Below are positions 35,464 to 44,754 of a DNA stretch of 64,000 bases, piece after piece. Made by a program: the position numbers and the translations under genes. The stretch is from Maridesulfovibrio zosterae DSM 11974 (lineage in GTDB: Bacteria; Desulfobacterota; Desulfovibrionia; Desulfovibrionales; Desulfovibrionaceae). The stretch is from contig NZ_KE384344.1 of assembly GCF_000425265.1 (NCBI RefSeq), positions 2,673-66,672 on the forward strand, given 5' to 3'. The notes under the pieces were generated by a model. It was not told the DNA's origin. It did no database searches and saw only the letters and a program-made list of their open reading frames with translations. The first letter of the stretch is position 1, and each line of letters starts with the position of its first letter.

Positions 35464-36684
35464 GTGACTAATCAAGGTGAAAACGTCAATTCCGGGCGAC
35501 TGCCTGAAGAGATCTCTGACGTTTTTGAGTCTTTTTCAGACTTCATTTTATTTACCGATGATAGCGGTCTTATCTGTTCGGCGAATCCTCCTGCTGTAGA
35601 TTTTTTTGATGGGCCTTTGACTAAACGAAGAATATGGAGCCTTTTAGGGGTCGATTCATCGGGAATAGATGCCTTTTTACAATCTTTTCCTGCTGAAAGT
35701 GTCCATGAAATTCCTTATGGCGAAAGCGGTGGAAGCTATTCCCTACGCTTCATTTCCTTAAGGAGACCGTACTGTTCGGGAGGATTTGTTGCAATTATTA
35801 CAAATAATGCTCCACTCGTAGAGCTGCATGAGACCTATGAGGAGCGTATTGAAGATAATATTGCAGCATTAGATGATAGTATTTCTCTTTTCAATGCTTT
35901 GTTTGAAGCCGCGCAAGACCCCACAATACTTGCTGATTCTACCTTTAGAATACTGACATCGAATCCTGCTTCTGAGAGACTTCTCGGACGTAGTTCAACT
36001 CTTTCCGGGAACAGTTGCCTTAATATTTTCAATGCTGAATCAGCCAGAGTTGTGCGACAGTATTTTGAGACTTGCACTACTGAAATACCTGTTCCATTTG
36101 ATGACCTGCTAACAGTGCGTGATAGTGACGGTAACGATATTTCTGTTGAGTTGACCATGCATAAAGTCCGGCTGCAGTCGGGGATAGTTTTTCATCTTGT
36201 GCTGCGTGATATGAGTGATATTCAACGCCTTGAAACCGGTCTTGAAGAGAGCCGTGAGCAGGTTGACGGAATGAACGTGGCTCTGCGTACTGTCATTGAG
36301 TCGGTAGAGGAAGAGAAGAAGGATATGCATGAAGAATTTGCCCTGCAGGTCCGGGAGCAGATCTTACCCGCATTGGACCGTATGATAAAAGAGCCGCTTC
36401 CGCAGCTGCGCACCAGCTTTGGTCTGTTTATAAAAGAACGCCTTTCAGCTTTAGCAGGTGAGAGCGGGGATCATTTTGAGGAACTCCTGCTTAAGCTTAC
36501 TCCTCGTGAAGTTGAAATCTGCCGCTATATTGAGTCTGGAAAGAGTTCTGAAAGAATTGCTGAGTTGTTGGCGATAGCGGCAGACACAGTACGTACCCAC
36601 CGAAAAAATATCCGCCGTAAACTTGGTTTGCGTGGCAAGAGTGTTTCTCTGATTTCTTATCTTAAAAGCCAGATTGGCTCATAA
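35464..36684 (+). CDS. PAS-domain regulator with C-terminal LuxR-type HTH
   Basis: About 406 residues. A PAS-like region (about 15-110), a second PAS domain (about 140-250; FEAAQDPTILADSTFRILTSNPASERLLGR), a long coiled helix (about 255-330) and a LuxR/GerE helix-turn-helix (about 345-400; LTPREVEICRYIESGKSSERIAELL and TVRTHRKNIRRKLGL). There is no receiver, so the PAS domains probably sense a small ligand or redox state directly. The GTG at 35464 is chosen because ggag lies 8 bases upstream. It sits directly before the amino acid importer/ablAB cluster on the same strand and may regulate it. Confidence 0.85.
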   Translation: MTNQGENVNSGRLPEEISDVFESFSDFILFTDDSGLICSANPPAVDFFDGPLTKRRIWSLLGVDSSGIDAFLQSFPAESVHEIPYGESGGSYSLRFISLRRPYCSGGFVAIITNNAPLVELHETYEERIEDNIAALDDSISLFNALFEAAQDPTILADSTFRILTSNPASERLLGRSSTLSGNSCLNIFNAESARVVRQYFETCTTEIPVPFDDLLTVRDSDGNDISVELTMHKVRLQSGIVFHLVLRDMSDIQRLETGLEESREQVDGMNVALRTVIESVEEEKKDMHEEFALQVREQILPALDRMIKEPLPQLRTSFGLFIKERLSALAGESGDHFEELLLKLTPREVEICRYIESGKSSERIAELLAIAADTVRTHRKNIRRKLGLRGKSVSLISYLKSQIGS

Positions 36685-36687
36685 AAT

Positions 36688-36712
36688 TATTGGGTAGTCA
36701 ATATACCCAATA
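36688..36712 (+). promoter_or_regulatory. 9-bp perfect inverted repeat plus extra half site, candidate operator
   Basis: Arms tattgggta (36688-36696) and tacccaata (36704-36712) with a 7-base spacer, starting 3 bases after the regulator stop. A further half site tacccata follows at 36715-36722. No T-run follows, so it is more likely an operator than a terminator. The rest of the gap to 37007 is AT-rich and shows no lysine riboswitch that I recognise. Confidence 0.4.
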
Positions 36713-37007
36713 GATACCCATAAAGTCGCCTTGTTGTTATATGTAAATTAGGTTCTATTATACCCGTTAACAGGATGGTAGTCTTTTAATTTGTATTTAA
36801 GAGTGCTTATGTACTCTAAATAACTTACAAGAATTAATCTTAGAGATGCACTATTTAATGCTGTATTCTCTCTTACTGCATTGATTGTATTTAAGATATT
36901 TTCATTTATGCATCGTATGAAAATTCAAAAAATCACGTCTACTTCATCTGTGATCGTATATAAAAGCGTATACGACAAAAATTAATATTACATATTTAGG
37001 AGAAAAC

Positions 37008-37793
37008 ATGAGACGTTTTACTACCTTGTACCTTATGGTGTTCACTTTGTTTATCGCTGTGGCTGTATCCGGCTGTGCCCAGCAGGAAAAAAAAGGTTTG
37101 GAGAAAGTTAAAGAGTCCGGTGAAGTCAGTTTTGCTATGAGTGGGGGGTACCCTCCGTTTAATTTTTACAACAATAAGAATGAGCTCGTCGGCTTTGATG
37201 TGGATGTGGCTAAAGAAGTTGCAAAAAGACTAGGCGTGAAGCTTAAACCTGTCACCACTGAATGGAGCGGCATAATTGAAGGGTTACGTTCCGGAATTTA
37301 TAGCGGGATTCTTGGCAGTATGGCCGCCACCGAACAGCGTAAGAAGGTCGTGGATTTTTCCATTCCTTATTATTATTCGGGCGCACAAATGTTCGTCCGT
37401 GAAGATGCTCCATTTAAATCCGTTCAGGACTTGAAATCAAAGGCTATCGGGCTCGTTACCGGAACCACTTTTGAGCAGGATGCCAAAAAACTGGGAGTCA
37501 CCGACATTCGCCTTTATAAGGACGACACTCAAACTCTTACCGAACTTTCAAATGGTGTTATCGACGGAGTTATTACCGACCGCGTTGTGGGCGTGAATGC
37601 CATGAATAGTGGTAAATTTAAGATAAAACCTCTCGGTTCCCCTCTGCGCAGGGAAGATATTGCAGTTGCTTTTCGTAAGGATGACAAGACATTGACTGAT
37701 CAGGTGGATAAGATACTTAACCAGATGCACGAAGATGGCACTCTTACGAAGCTTAGTAAGAAGTGGCTAAATGTGGATATTACTAAAAAATAA
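37008..37793 (+). CDS. Amino acid ABC transporter, substrate-binding lipoprotein
   Basis: 261 residues of the SBP_bac_3 (polar amino acid) family. The N-terminus is a lipoprotein signal peptide with lipobox VSGC (Cys about 23). Family marks: GYPPFNF, LVGFDVDVAKEVAKRLG, EWSGIIEGLRSGIYSGILGSM and TEQRKKVVDFSIPYYYSG. A perfect aggag precedes the ATG. The next genes are the permease, ATPase, lysine aminomutase and beta-lysine acetyltransferase, so lysine or another basic amino acid is a plausible substrate. That is context inference and not seen in the protein. Confidence 0.88.
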   Translation: MRRFTTLYLMVFTLFIAVAVSGCAQQEKKGLEKVKESGEVSFAMSGGYPPFNFYNNKNELVGFDVDVAKEVAKRLGVKLKPVTTEWSGIIEGLRSGIYSGILGSMAATEQRKKVVDFSIPYYYSGAQMFVREDAPFKSVQDLKSKAIGLVTGTTFEQDAKKLGVTDIRLYKDDTQTLTELSNGVIDGVITDRVVGVNAMNSGKFKIKPLGSPLRREDIAVAFRKDDKTLTDQVDKILNQMHEDGTLTKLSKKWLNVDITKK

Positions 37794-37800
37794 TAAAAAA

Positions 37801-37831
37801 ATAAGGGGCTGAAAAGCTCCTTATCTTTTTT
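37801..37831 (+). terminator. Intercistronic terminator-like hairpin after the binding-protein gene
   Basis: ataaggggct (37801-37810) and agctccttat (37815-37824) with loop gaaa and a T-run. It lies between the binding-protein gene and its permease, so it probably gives partial termination and excess binding protein. Confidence 0.8.
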
Positions 37832-37847
37832 GATTAAAGGTAGAAAA

Positions 37848-38504
37848 ATGTATTTTGATTTTACAAGCCTGCCGGATTATATTCCGTATTTTCTCCCGGC
37901 GGCATGGATGACTCTTGAGATTACCATGCTTGGTATTCTTCTTGGACTGATCCTCGGACTTATTACAGTCTTCATGCGTATCTCAGATAAGAAGATATTT
38001 AATCTTCCAGCTCATGCATATATCTATGTAATTCGTGGAACTCCGCTTCTGCTGCAGTTATTGTTTATCTATTTTGGTATGCGAAGCCTTATAGGATTGT
38101 CGGCACTGCCTGCGGCCGTTTTGGCTCTTGGTGTTCATAATGGGGCTTATATCGCTGAGATTTTTAGAGGTGCGATTGTTTCTATCTCTTCCGGGCAGAT
38201 GGAGGCGGCTCGCAGTATAGGGATGAGTTACCCTCGAGCAATGCTCAGAATTATTTTGCCCCAGGCATTTAAGCGCGCAATTCCGGCTTTAGGGAATCAG
38301 TTTATTATTGCTTTGAAAGATTCATCTCTGGCCAGTGCGATTACAATCAATGAGTTATTGCTTAAAGCGCAGCAACTGGCTTCATCAAACTTTATGATGA
38401 TGGAAATGCTGACCATAGCCGGGGTTTTCTACCTTATTTATACCGGGGCTTTCACTTTTATTTTTCATCGAATTGAAAGACGCCTTGATACCAGCAGAGC
38501 ATAA
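37848..38504 (+). CDS. Amino acid ABC transporter, permease
   Basis: 218 residues with about five membrane helices, His/Glu/Gln/Arg-type permease. The EAA loop is GQMEAARSIGMSYPRAMLRI and the start of the domain reads FLPAAWMTLEITMLG. The ATG at 37848 is chosen because aaaggt lies upstream at good spacing; the frame is open to a TTG at 37830. It is the only permease gene in the cluster, so it would act as a homodimer with the ATPase encoded downstream. Confidence 0.88.
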   Translation: MYFDFTSLPDYIPYFLPAAWMTLEITMLGILLGLILGLITVFMRISDKKIFNLPAHAYIYVIRGTPLLLQLLFIYFGMRSLIGLSALPAAVLALGVHNGAYIAEIFRGAIVSISSGQMEAARSIGMSYPRAMLRIILPQAFKRAIPALGNQFIIALKDSSLASAITINELLLKAQQLASSNFMMMEMLTIAGVFYLIYTGAFTFIFHRIERRLDTSRA

Positions 38505-38641
38505 AGACCAAATTTTTGAAATAGTTATATCTATACCGGAATAAACCGGTAGAAAGTCCAATGCAGGTTGCTGACGAATTCGCTCGAGGAGAAATTATTT
38601 CCGAAAGCTCAAAGGTAAGCATCCTTTACACAGGAGGACTC

Positions 38642-39373
38642 ATGCAAGATACAATCAATATTGAAGGCGTTCACAAATGGTTTGATGTAAACCATGTGCT
38701 GAAAGGTGTGGACCTGACCGTTGGCAACTCCGACGTTGTAGTGGTTATCGGGGCCAGTGGATCAGGTAAATCTACACTTCTTAGATGTGTGAACCGTCTT
38801 GAAACCTACACCAAAGGCCAGATCAGCCTTAACGGGGATAAGATCCCCAGTGGTGAGAAAGAAATCAACGCTCTGCGCAGTCGGGTGGGAATGGTTTTTC
38901 AGCATTTCAACCTATTTCCGCATATGAGTGTACTGGGCAACGTTATCGAAGGTCCCATGCAGGTTAAAAAATGCCCGAAGAAGGAAGCTGTTGAGATAGG
39001 CATGTCTTTTCTAGACAAAGTCGGTTTGGCTGAAAAAGCCGATGCTTATCCAGAGACTTTATCCGGTGGGCAGAAGCAGAGAGTGGCAATTGCCCGTGCC
39101 TTAGCAATGGAACCTGAAGTAATGCTTTTTGACGAACCTACTTCCGCTCTTGATCCAGAACTGGTCGGTGAAGTTCTTACCGTTATGCGCGATCTTGCAG
39201 ATGAAGGTATGACTATGATGGTCGTGACTCATGAAATGGGGTTTGCGAATGAAGTCGCGGATTCAGTTGCTTTTATGGATCAGGGAGTGATTCTTGAGCA
39301 GGATTCTCCTTCCAGATTGTTCTCAGCTCCTTCCGAGCAGCGAACACAGGAATTTCTCTCTCAAATTTTATAA
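38642..39373 (+). CDS. Amino acid ABC transporter, ATP-binding protein
   Basis: 243 residues. Walker [12 protein letters not shown]-loop [16 protein letters not shown], signature [15 protein letters not shown], Walker [15 protein letters not shown] and H-loop VVTHEM are all in place, typical of GlnQ/HisP-type ATPases. The ATG at 38642 follows a perfect aggagg, so the open frame upstream to 38561 is not used. It is separated from the permease by 137 bases and from ablA by 20 bases. Confidence 0.9.
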   Translation: MQDTINIEGVHKWFDVNHVLKGVDLTVGNSDVVVVIGASGSGKSTLLRCVNRLETYTKGQISLNGDKIPSGEKEINALRSRVGMVFQHFNLFPHMSVLGNVIEGPMQVKKCPKKEAVEIGMSFLDKVGLAEKADAYPETLSGGQKQRVAIARALAMEPEVMLFDEPTSALDPELVGEVLTVMRDLADEGMTMMVVTHEMGFANEVADSVAFMDQGVILEQDSPSRLFSAPSEQRTQEFLSQIL

Positions 39374-39393
39374 TTTTAAACTTATAGGAAATT

Positions 39394-40707
39394 ATGACTG
39401 TTTATACAGAACGACAGGAAGAATTGGCCGGCGTAATTGATGATGACTCTTGCAAAACAGACTGGACTGATTGGAAGTGGCATGTTCGCAATACAATTAA
39501 AACTGTCTCCGGTTTTGAAAAAGCACTTGGAATAAAATTTAGCGACAGTGATAGAAAGAAGCATGAACTGACATTGAGGAAATTCCCTCTGGCTATTACA
39601 CCTTATTATCTTTCACTGATTGATGTGGAGGACTATGAAAATGACCCCGTGTTCCTGCAGTCATTTCCAAGTCCTGAAGAATTGAAAATTGAACGTTGCG
39701 ATATGATTGATCCGTTACACGAGGATAAAGACAGTCCTGTGCCAGGTCTTACTCATCGTTATCCTGACCGAGTGCTTTTCCATATCAGCAATCTTTGCTC
39801 CATGTACTGCAGACACTGCACCCGCAAGCGTAAAGTAGGTGATAAGGATTCTATTCCTTCAACAGATCAGCTGGAGCAGGGAATTGAGTACATACGCAAT
39901 ACTCCGCAGGTGCGTGATGTGCTATTGTCTGGTGGTGATCCATTCATGCTTTCCGACGAGAAACTGGACTGGATTCTAACTAAAATCGGTGAGATTGAGC
40001 ATGTTGAGGTTATTCGTATCGGAACCCGCATGCCAGTGGTACTGCCCTACCGTATCACCGATAATTTAATTAACATGCTCAAAAAACATCACCCTCTGTG
40101 GATTAATACACACTTCAACCACCCTCGTGAGGTTACAGACTCCTCAAGAAGGGCTCTTAGCAAGCTTGCTGATGCTGGAATTCCATTGGGGAATCAAAGT
40201 GTGCTTCTTGCCGGAGTGAATGATTGTCCTCGGTTGATTAAAACGTTGAATCAGAAGCTGGTCAAGAACAGAGTGCGTCCTTACTACCTGTACCAGTGTG
40301 ATCTTTCTGAAGGTTTAAGTCATTTTCGTACTCCTGTGGGGAAAGGAATAGAGATTCTTGAAAGCCTGCGCGGACATACAAGCGGATTTTCTGTACCGAC
40401 CTACGTCGTTGATGCTCCGGGGGGAGGCGGTAAAATTCCTGTCATGCCGAACTATATTGTCTCATGGGCTACTAACAAAGTGGTTCTCAGGAATTACGAA
40501 GGTGTGATTACAACTTATACCGAGCCTGATTCTTACGAGAGCAACTACTGCGACCGAAATTGCAGTGATTGTAATCTTCAGCTTAAAGAAGACGGCGCTA
40601 AAGAAAAGGCAATCGGTATTGAAAAGCTCATTTCTGATTGGGATGATACCCTGAGCTTGACTCCAGAGGATAATGAAAGGGCGGAGCGCAATTCTAATGT
40701 CGCATGA
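39394..40707 (+). CDS. ablA: Lysine 2,3-aminomutase
   Basis: 437 residues of the radical-SAM KamA family. It converts L-lysine to L-beta-lysine. The [4Fe-4S] cysteines C135, C139 and C142 lie in [14 protein letters not shown], the PLP lysine in [15 protein letters not shown] (about 346) and a C-terminal zinc-type cluster in [11 protein letters not shown]. The two Asp residues that hold the epsilon-amino group in the Clostridium enzyme (D293 and D330) are conserved in YQCDLSEG and YVVDAPGG; glutamate 2,3-aminomutase has Lys and Asn there, so lysine is the likely substrate. The next gene is the beta-lysine acetyltransferase, which points to the osmolyte pathway and not to lysine fermentation or EF-P modification. 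Confidence 0.93.
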   Translation: MTVYTERQEELAGVIDDDSCKTDWTDWKWHVRNTIKTVSGFEKALGIKFSDSDRKKHELTLRKFPLAITPYYLSLIDVEDYENDPVFLQSFPSPEELKIERCDMIDPLHEDKDSPVPGLTHRYPDRVLFHISNLCSMYCRHCTRKRKVGDKDSIPSTDQLEQGIEYIRNTPQVRDVLLSGGDPFMLSDEKLDWILTKIGEIEHVEVIRIGTRMPVVLPYRITDNLINMLKKHHPLWINTHFNHPREVTDSSRRALSKLADAGIPLGNQSVLLAGVNDCPRLIKTLNQKLVKNRVRPYYLYQCDLSEGLSHFRTPVGKGIEILESLRGHTSGFSVPTYVVDAPGGGGKIPVMPNYIVSWATNKVVLRNYEGVITTYTEPDSYESNYCDRNCSDCNLQLKEDGAKEKAIGIEKLISDWDDTLSLTPEDNERAERNSNVA

Positions 40708-41530
40708 TTTAATTGTTAAAATTGGGAGGAGCAATATTCAGATTGGAGATTATAATGATCGAATATATCTGATGTCGCTTTTTCCTGAAGAGAGCCCGGA
40801 AATTGTTAATCGATTGATAAATATGGCTGTCGATAGGGATTTATCAAAAATTTTTGCCAAGGTTCCCAAATCGCTATCAACTCATTTCTTGTCTGGAGGA
40901 TTTGAAAAAGAGGCGGAAGTGCCGGGAATGTATCCTGACGAGGATGGAGTCTTTCTGAGTTTCTACCGCTATCCATGGAGGAAGAAGCAGGATAACAAGG
41001 CTGAACTTGAAAGTGTTCTTTCTGTCGCTGAAAGCAAAAAGGGTAAAGGCAATGTTTGCACTCTTCCAAGTAACTTGCATCTGAATCGGCTCGGGCTGAA
41101 AGATTCACATGCGCTTGCGCGACTTTATGAACGTACTTTTAAAACTTATCCTTTTCCAATAAATGATCCTGCATTTATTGAAGGCGAGATGGAAAGTGGA
41201 GTTCGTTTTTTTGGCGTATTTGAGAATGATGAGCTGGTTGGTGCTGCCTCTGCAGAAGTTAGTGAAGATGGCTATAGTGCGGAAATGACTGATTTCGCAG
41301 TTAATCCTGATTATCGTAGAATGGGTATTGCCGGAGCATTGCTCCAGGCCTTGGAAAGTTACTGCGTTGAGTCAGGAATAAGATGCCTTTTTACTATTGC
41401 ACGAGCCTGTTCTTATGGGATTAACTCAATGTTCTCTAAGGGAAACTACGAGTACTCAGGACAATTGATTAATAATACAAATATAAGTGGCAGTCTTGAG
41501 TCAATGAATGTCTGGCATAAAATGGTCTAG
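40697..41530 (+). CDS. ablB: Beta-lysine N6-acetyltransferase
   Basis: About 277 residues with a C-terminal GNAT domain (about 120-265) carrying the acetyl-CoA loop [14 protein letters not shown] and ending in ESMNVWHKM, as in AblB proteins. The N-terminal part ([15 protein letters not shown] ...) is also family-specific. It acetylates beta-lysine to N-epsilon-acetyl-beta-lysine, a compatible solute of methanogens and some bacteria under salt stress. The ATG at 40697 overlaps the ablA stop by 11 bases; an earlier ATG at 40673 would overlap more but has no well-placed ribosome site. A strong terminator follows, closing the module. Confidence 0.92.
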   Translation: MSHDLIVKIGRSNIQIGDYNDRIYLMSLFPEESPEIVNRLINMAVDRDLSKIFAKVPKSLSTHFLSGGFEKEAEVPGMYPDEDGVFLSFYRYPWRKKQDNKAELESVLSVAESKKGKGNVCTLPSNLHLNRLGLKDSHALARLYERTFKTYPFPINDPAFIEGEMESGVRFFGVFENDELVGAASAEVSEDGYSAEMTDFAVNPDYRRMGIAGALLQALESYCVESGIRCLFTIARACSYGINSMFSKGNYEYSGQLINNTNISGSLESMNVWHKMV

Positions 41531-41560
41531 TGACTTCTTTCGTAAAATAGATTCGAGCTC

Positions 41561-41597
41561 AATAAGCCCCCTCCTGAATATCAGGAGGGGGCTTATT
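41561..41597 (+). terminator. Strong Rho-independent terminator after ablB
   Basis: 17-base perfect arms (41561-41577 and 41581-41597) around a 3-base loop, rich in G/C at the top and A/T at the base. Confidence 0.93.
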
Positions 41598-41789
41598 TGT
41601 ATTATCTATAGATTATGCTGTTTTCTATTTATTATAAAAATACATGACACTTAGTTATAAATTTATTAATATTTATCTAAAGATTTGATTAAGTGTGCCG
41701 ATCATATTATTACGAAAATTATTTTTTATCATCATGACACGTATTCATTTTTGATTTTGTAACTTCTACTCATACATTTGGAAACGCTT

Positions 41790-43154
41790 ATGTCTGCACC
41801 AATTTCTGCTAATCCCGGTAGTTTAACGAGCCAACAACTTTTGACTGAAGATAAGCTGAAAGAAAATAGTGAGACACAATCTGTTACTGCTGGCACTAAA
41901 CAGAAAACCAGCACTGCAGGGACTGTTGCTAAGGGTGATAGTGTACAAATTTCAGAAGAGGCCAGTCTGCTATCCAGCAATATGACAGCTGAGAATAATG
42001 AAGGCGAACTTGAAGCTATCCGGATCACAATGCCTGGAACTATGCTCTATGGCAAAAATGGTTATGCCACATCCAGTATAAGCCAGAGCAACAGTGTTTC
42101 AAGGTTGGGGCAGGTTATTGAGCAGACATTTGCGAATTCCAAAAGTGATACTACGGAGCAGAGCGGTACAGAAGATACTAGTACTCCAGAGGAAGCAGAG
42201 CCAAAAGTTTATATGAGCAGCAGTTCAGAAATCACACCGAAAGCAGAGACAGAAAAAAGTACAGAGTCAACACCGAAAGCTGAAGTTAGCCGTAGTTCTG
42301 AGCCCACGGAGAAACCAACTGCCAGCAGCACAGAACCTGAATCATCTGTAGCTGGCAACGAGGAAGAAAAAGTCGCTCTAACGAGTGAAAGCAATTATGT
42401 AAGTCAGGGAACAGACGGTGATGATACTGTTATTGGTACCGTAGGTGACGATATCCTTCTCGGCGGAGCAGGTAACGATATTATTATTGCCGGTAGCGGA
42501 AATGATGCTCTGGATGGCGGGGATGGTAATGATATTTTGTCAGGTGGGGCAGGTGCAGATCGATTAAACGGAGGAGCTGGAACGGATGCTGTTGATTATA
42601 GTTCTTCTTCCGCCGTTTATGTTGATCTCGAAAAGGGGACCGGTGTTGGCGGAGATGCCGATGGAGATACTTTCAGCAATATTGAGCGAGTCCAAGGGTC
42701 AGCCTATGGTGATACTATTACCGGAGACGGGAATGATAATGCCTTGTGGGGTGTAGATGGTGATGATAATTTGTTTGGCAATAGTGGTGATGACACTCTA
42801 TATGGTGGAGATGGCAACGATGCTTTAGCGGGTGATGCTGGAACTGACTATCTGGCTGGTGGTGCTGGAAACGATGCATATATATTTCATCAGGGCAGCG
42901 TACATGATGTAATTATTGAAGCTGATGATGAAGGCAATGATATGGCCTATATTAAAGATTATACGAATGTAAGGCTGTATAAAAGCGGGGACGATCTGCT
43001 TATCAGCTCCAGCAATAAAAAAGACATGATGCAGTTTCAAAATTGGTTTTCCACACGCAATGTAGAGTCATTCTATTTTGAAACTGTAGATACAATGTAC
43101 ACTGCCGATGAGATCGCAGGTCTGGCAGAAGATATTACTCCTCAGGGAACGTAA
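41790..43154 (+). CDS. RTX (hemolysin-type calcium-binding) repeat protein
   Basis: 454 residues with no N-terminal signal peptide, as expected for type I secretion. Residues about 1-200 are low-complexity, rich in Ser, Thr and Glu (repeated TPKAE, SSSE, TEK). Residues about 210-370 hold calcium-binding nonapeptides of the GGxGxD type (GGAGND, GGDGND, GGAGAD, GGAGTD, GGDGND, GGAGND). The C-terminal 85 residues (YIFHQGSVHDVIIEADDEG ...) are the usual RTX tail. No enzymatic domain is visible, so it is probably a surface or matrix protein. The type I exporter genes are not in this window. The ATG at 41790 is chosen over a TTG at 41778. A bidirectional terminator follows. Confidence 0.88.
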   Translation: MSAPISANPGSLTSQQLLTEDKLKENSETQSVTAGTKQKTSTAGTVAKGDSVQISEEASLLSSNMTAENNEGELEAIRITMPGTMLYGKNGYATSSISQSNSVSRLGQVIEQTFANSKSDTTEQSGTEDTSTPEEAEPKVYMSSSSEITPKAETEKSTESTPKAEVSRSSEPTEKPTASSTEPESSVAGNEEEKVALTSESNYVSQGTDGDDTVIGTVGDDILLGGAGNDIIIAGSGNDALDGGDGNDILSGGAGADRLNGGAGTDAVDYSSSSAVYVDLEKGTGVGGDADGDTFSNIERVQGSAYGDTITGDGNDNALWGVDGDDNLFGNSGDDTLYGGDGNDALAGDAGTDYLAGGAGNDAYIFHQGSVHDVIIEADDEGNDMAYIKDYTNVRLYKSGDDLLISSSNKKDMMQFQNWFSTRNVESFYFETVDTMYTADEIAGLAEDITPQGT

Positions 43155-43190
43155 AATTTTAGTCCTTTTTCTGTATGATATATCCATGTA

Positions 43191-43233
43191 AAAAAAAGTG
43201 GTTACAGTAAGAAACTGTAACCACTTTTTTCTT
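43191..43233. terminator. Bidirectional Rho-independent terminator
   Basis: aaaagtggttacag pairs with ctgtaaccactttt around a short loop (43208-43214), with A-runs and T-runs on the two sides. It serves the RTX gene (plus) and the gab/liv operon (minus). Confidence 0.92.
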
Positions 43234-43293
43234 AAAGTATCATTTTTTAATAGATAAAGTCTTTTATTCAAAGACAGAAAATAATCTGATGAA

Positions 43294-44658
43294 TTACCCT
43301 ATGCAGATGGGTTTGACGTTTACAAATGCCCGGATTCCGTGTTTTCCGAGTTCGCGTCCATATCCAGAATTGCCTATGCCTCCGAATGGGAGATGAACAT
43401 CGCTGCGGACCAGACTGTTGATAAACATACATCCAGTCTTGACTTTCGCAGCTATTTCAACTGCGGTGTCTTCATCTTTTGACCAGATTGATCCGCCCAG
43501 CCCAAATGGAGTATCATTAGCAAGTGAGATAGCTTCATCTACAGACGAAACTCGAAATACAAGAGCTACAGGACCGAATAACTCTTCTTTGCATACATCT
43601 GCGTGAGTCGGAATATCAGTGATTATGGTAGGTGGATAATAATATCCCACACTGTCGGGAATGCTTCCTCCAATCAGGATTTTACCTCCAGCATCTACAC
43701 AGCGGTTAACCTGTTCCTGCAGTTCTTGACGCAGAGGACCAGAGGACATTGGTCCCATATCCGTTTTTTGATCAAGAGGATCACCTACGATCAGTTTGGA
43801 CATGCTCTCAGAAAGTTTGGCGACAAAGTTATCATAAACTTCATCCTGCACAATAAAACGCTTGGCTGCGATACATGTCTGCCCTGTGTTTCCGCATCTT
43901 GATAGTGTGGCAATTTTAACGGCTTCATCAAGGTCGGCATCAGAGAGCACAATGAACGGATCACTACCGCCAAGCTCCATCACAGATTTTTTCAGTCTTG
44001 CACCTGCTGCAGAAGCTACCTTGCGTCCTGCCGGTTCACTGCCTGTCAGACTGACTGCAAATATTGAGTCATGATCCAAAACTGATTCTACCTGACGTGC
44101 TCCGATAAGCAGCGTTCGAAATAGATCCTCGGGAAAGCCGGCATCTTTAAATACCTGTTCAATGGCCATAGCACACTGGGGCACATTGGAGGCATGCTTC
44201 AGAACCATAGAATTGCCCGCCATAAGAGAGGGGGCCGCAATGCGGAATACCTGCCAGAAAGGGAAGTTCCACGGCATAACTGTTAAAACCGTTCCGAGTG
44301 GTTCAAACGTTATAAAAGCTTTTCTGCCAGCTCCTTCTACAGGTTCAGGTGCAAGCATAGACTCGCCCTCATCGGCATAATAATCACATACTACGGCACA
44401 TTTGAGGACCTCTCCTTCACCTTGCCGAACAGGCTTGCCCATTTCAAGAGCCATTATTTCAGCAAGTTCAGGAGCTCTTTTACGAAGAATTTCAGCAGCT
44501 TTTTTCAGGCAGGCTTTGCGTTCACTGAAATTTTTTATGCTCCACATTGGCCAGGCTTTTGCCGTGGCGTCGAGTACTGCCTGAGTTTTGTCAGCTGAAA
44601 ATTCTTCGAAAGAAGCGATGATTTCTTCGGTTGCCGGATTAAGGCTTTGAATGCTCAT
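43294..44658 (-). CDS. gabD: NAD-dependent succinate-semialdehyde dehydrogenase-type aldehyde dehydrogenase
   Basis: 454 residues, the shorter length of the Sad/YneI type. It has the cofactor-fold PWNFPFWQVFRIAAPSLMAGN, the catalytic Glu in VMELGGSDPFIV and the nucleophile Cys in GNTGQTCIAAKRF. It oxidises succinate semialdehyde (or glutarate semialdehyde) to the acid. As the last gene of the gabT-livKHMGF-gabD operon it would complete breakdown of the amino acid imported and transaminated by the upstream genes. Which of the two semialdehydes is used cannot be decided from sequence. Confidence 0.88.
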   Translation of the reverse strand: MSIQSLNPATEEIIASFEEFSADKTQAVLDATAKAWPMWSIKNFSERKACLKKAAEILRKRAPELAEIMALEMGKPVRQGEGEVLKCAVVCDYYADEGESMLAPEPVEGAGRKAFITFEPLGTVLTVMPWNFPFWQVFRIAAPSLMAGNSMVLKHASNVPQCAMAIEQVFKDAGFPEDLFRTLLIGARQVESVLDHDSIFAVSLTGSEPAGRKVASAAGARLKKSVMELGGSDPFIVLSDADLDEAVKIATLSRCGNTGQTCIAAKRFIVQDEVYDNFVAKLSESMSKLIVGDPLDQKTDMGPMSSGPLRQELQEQVNRCVDAGGKILIGGSIPDSVGYYYPPTIITDIPTHADVCKEELFGPVALVFRVSSVDEAISLANDTPFGLGGSIWSKDEDTAVEIAAKVKTGCMFINSLVRSDVHLPFGGIGNSGYGRELGKHGIRAFVNVKPICIG

Positions 44659-44754
44659 ATTAATTTACTCCTGTATTTAATAGCAATATGCGATAGTGCA
44701 AACCTGTTTATCATTTTCTTTATATAAGTCAGTAATTTTCTTAAATAGCAGTTT

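Noticed and set aside
36713-37007. A possible lysine riboswitch before the amino acid importer
   Set aside because: The gap is too short and AT-rich and lacks the multi-stem core expected of a lysine riboswitch.
42420-42880. Repeated short units resembling a CRISPR or satellite array
   Set aside because: They are in-frame codons for RTX calcium-binding nonapeptides, with no spacers or conserved DNA repeat.
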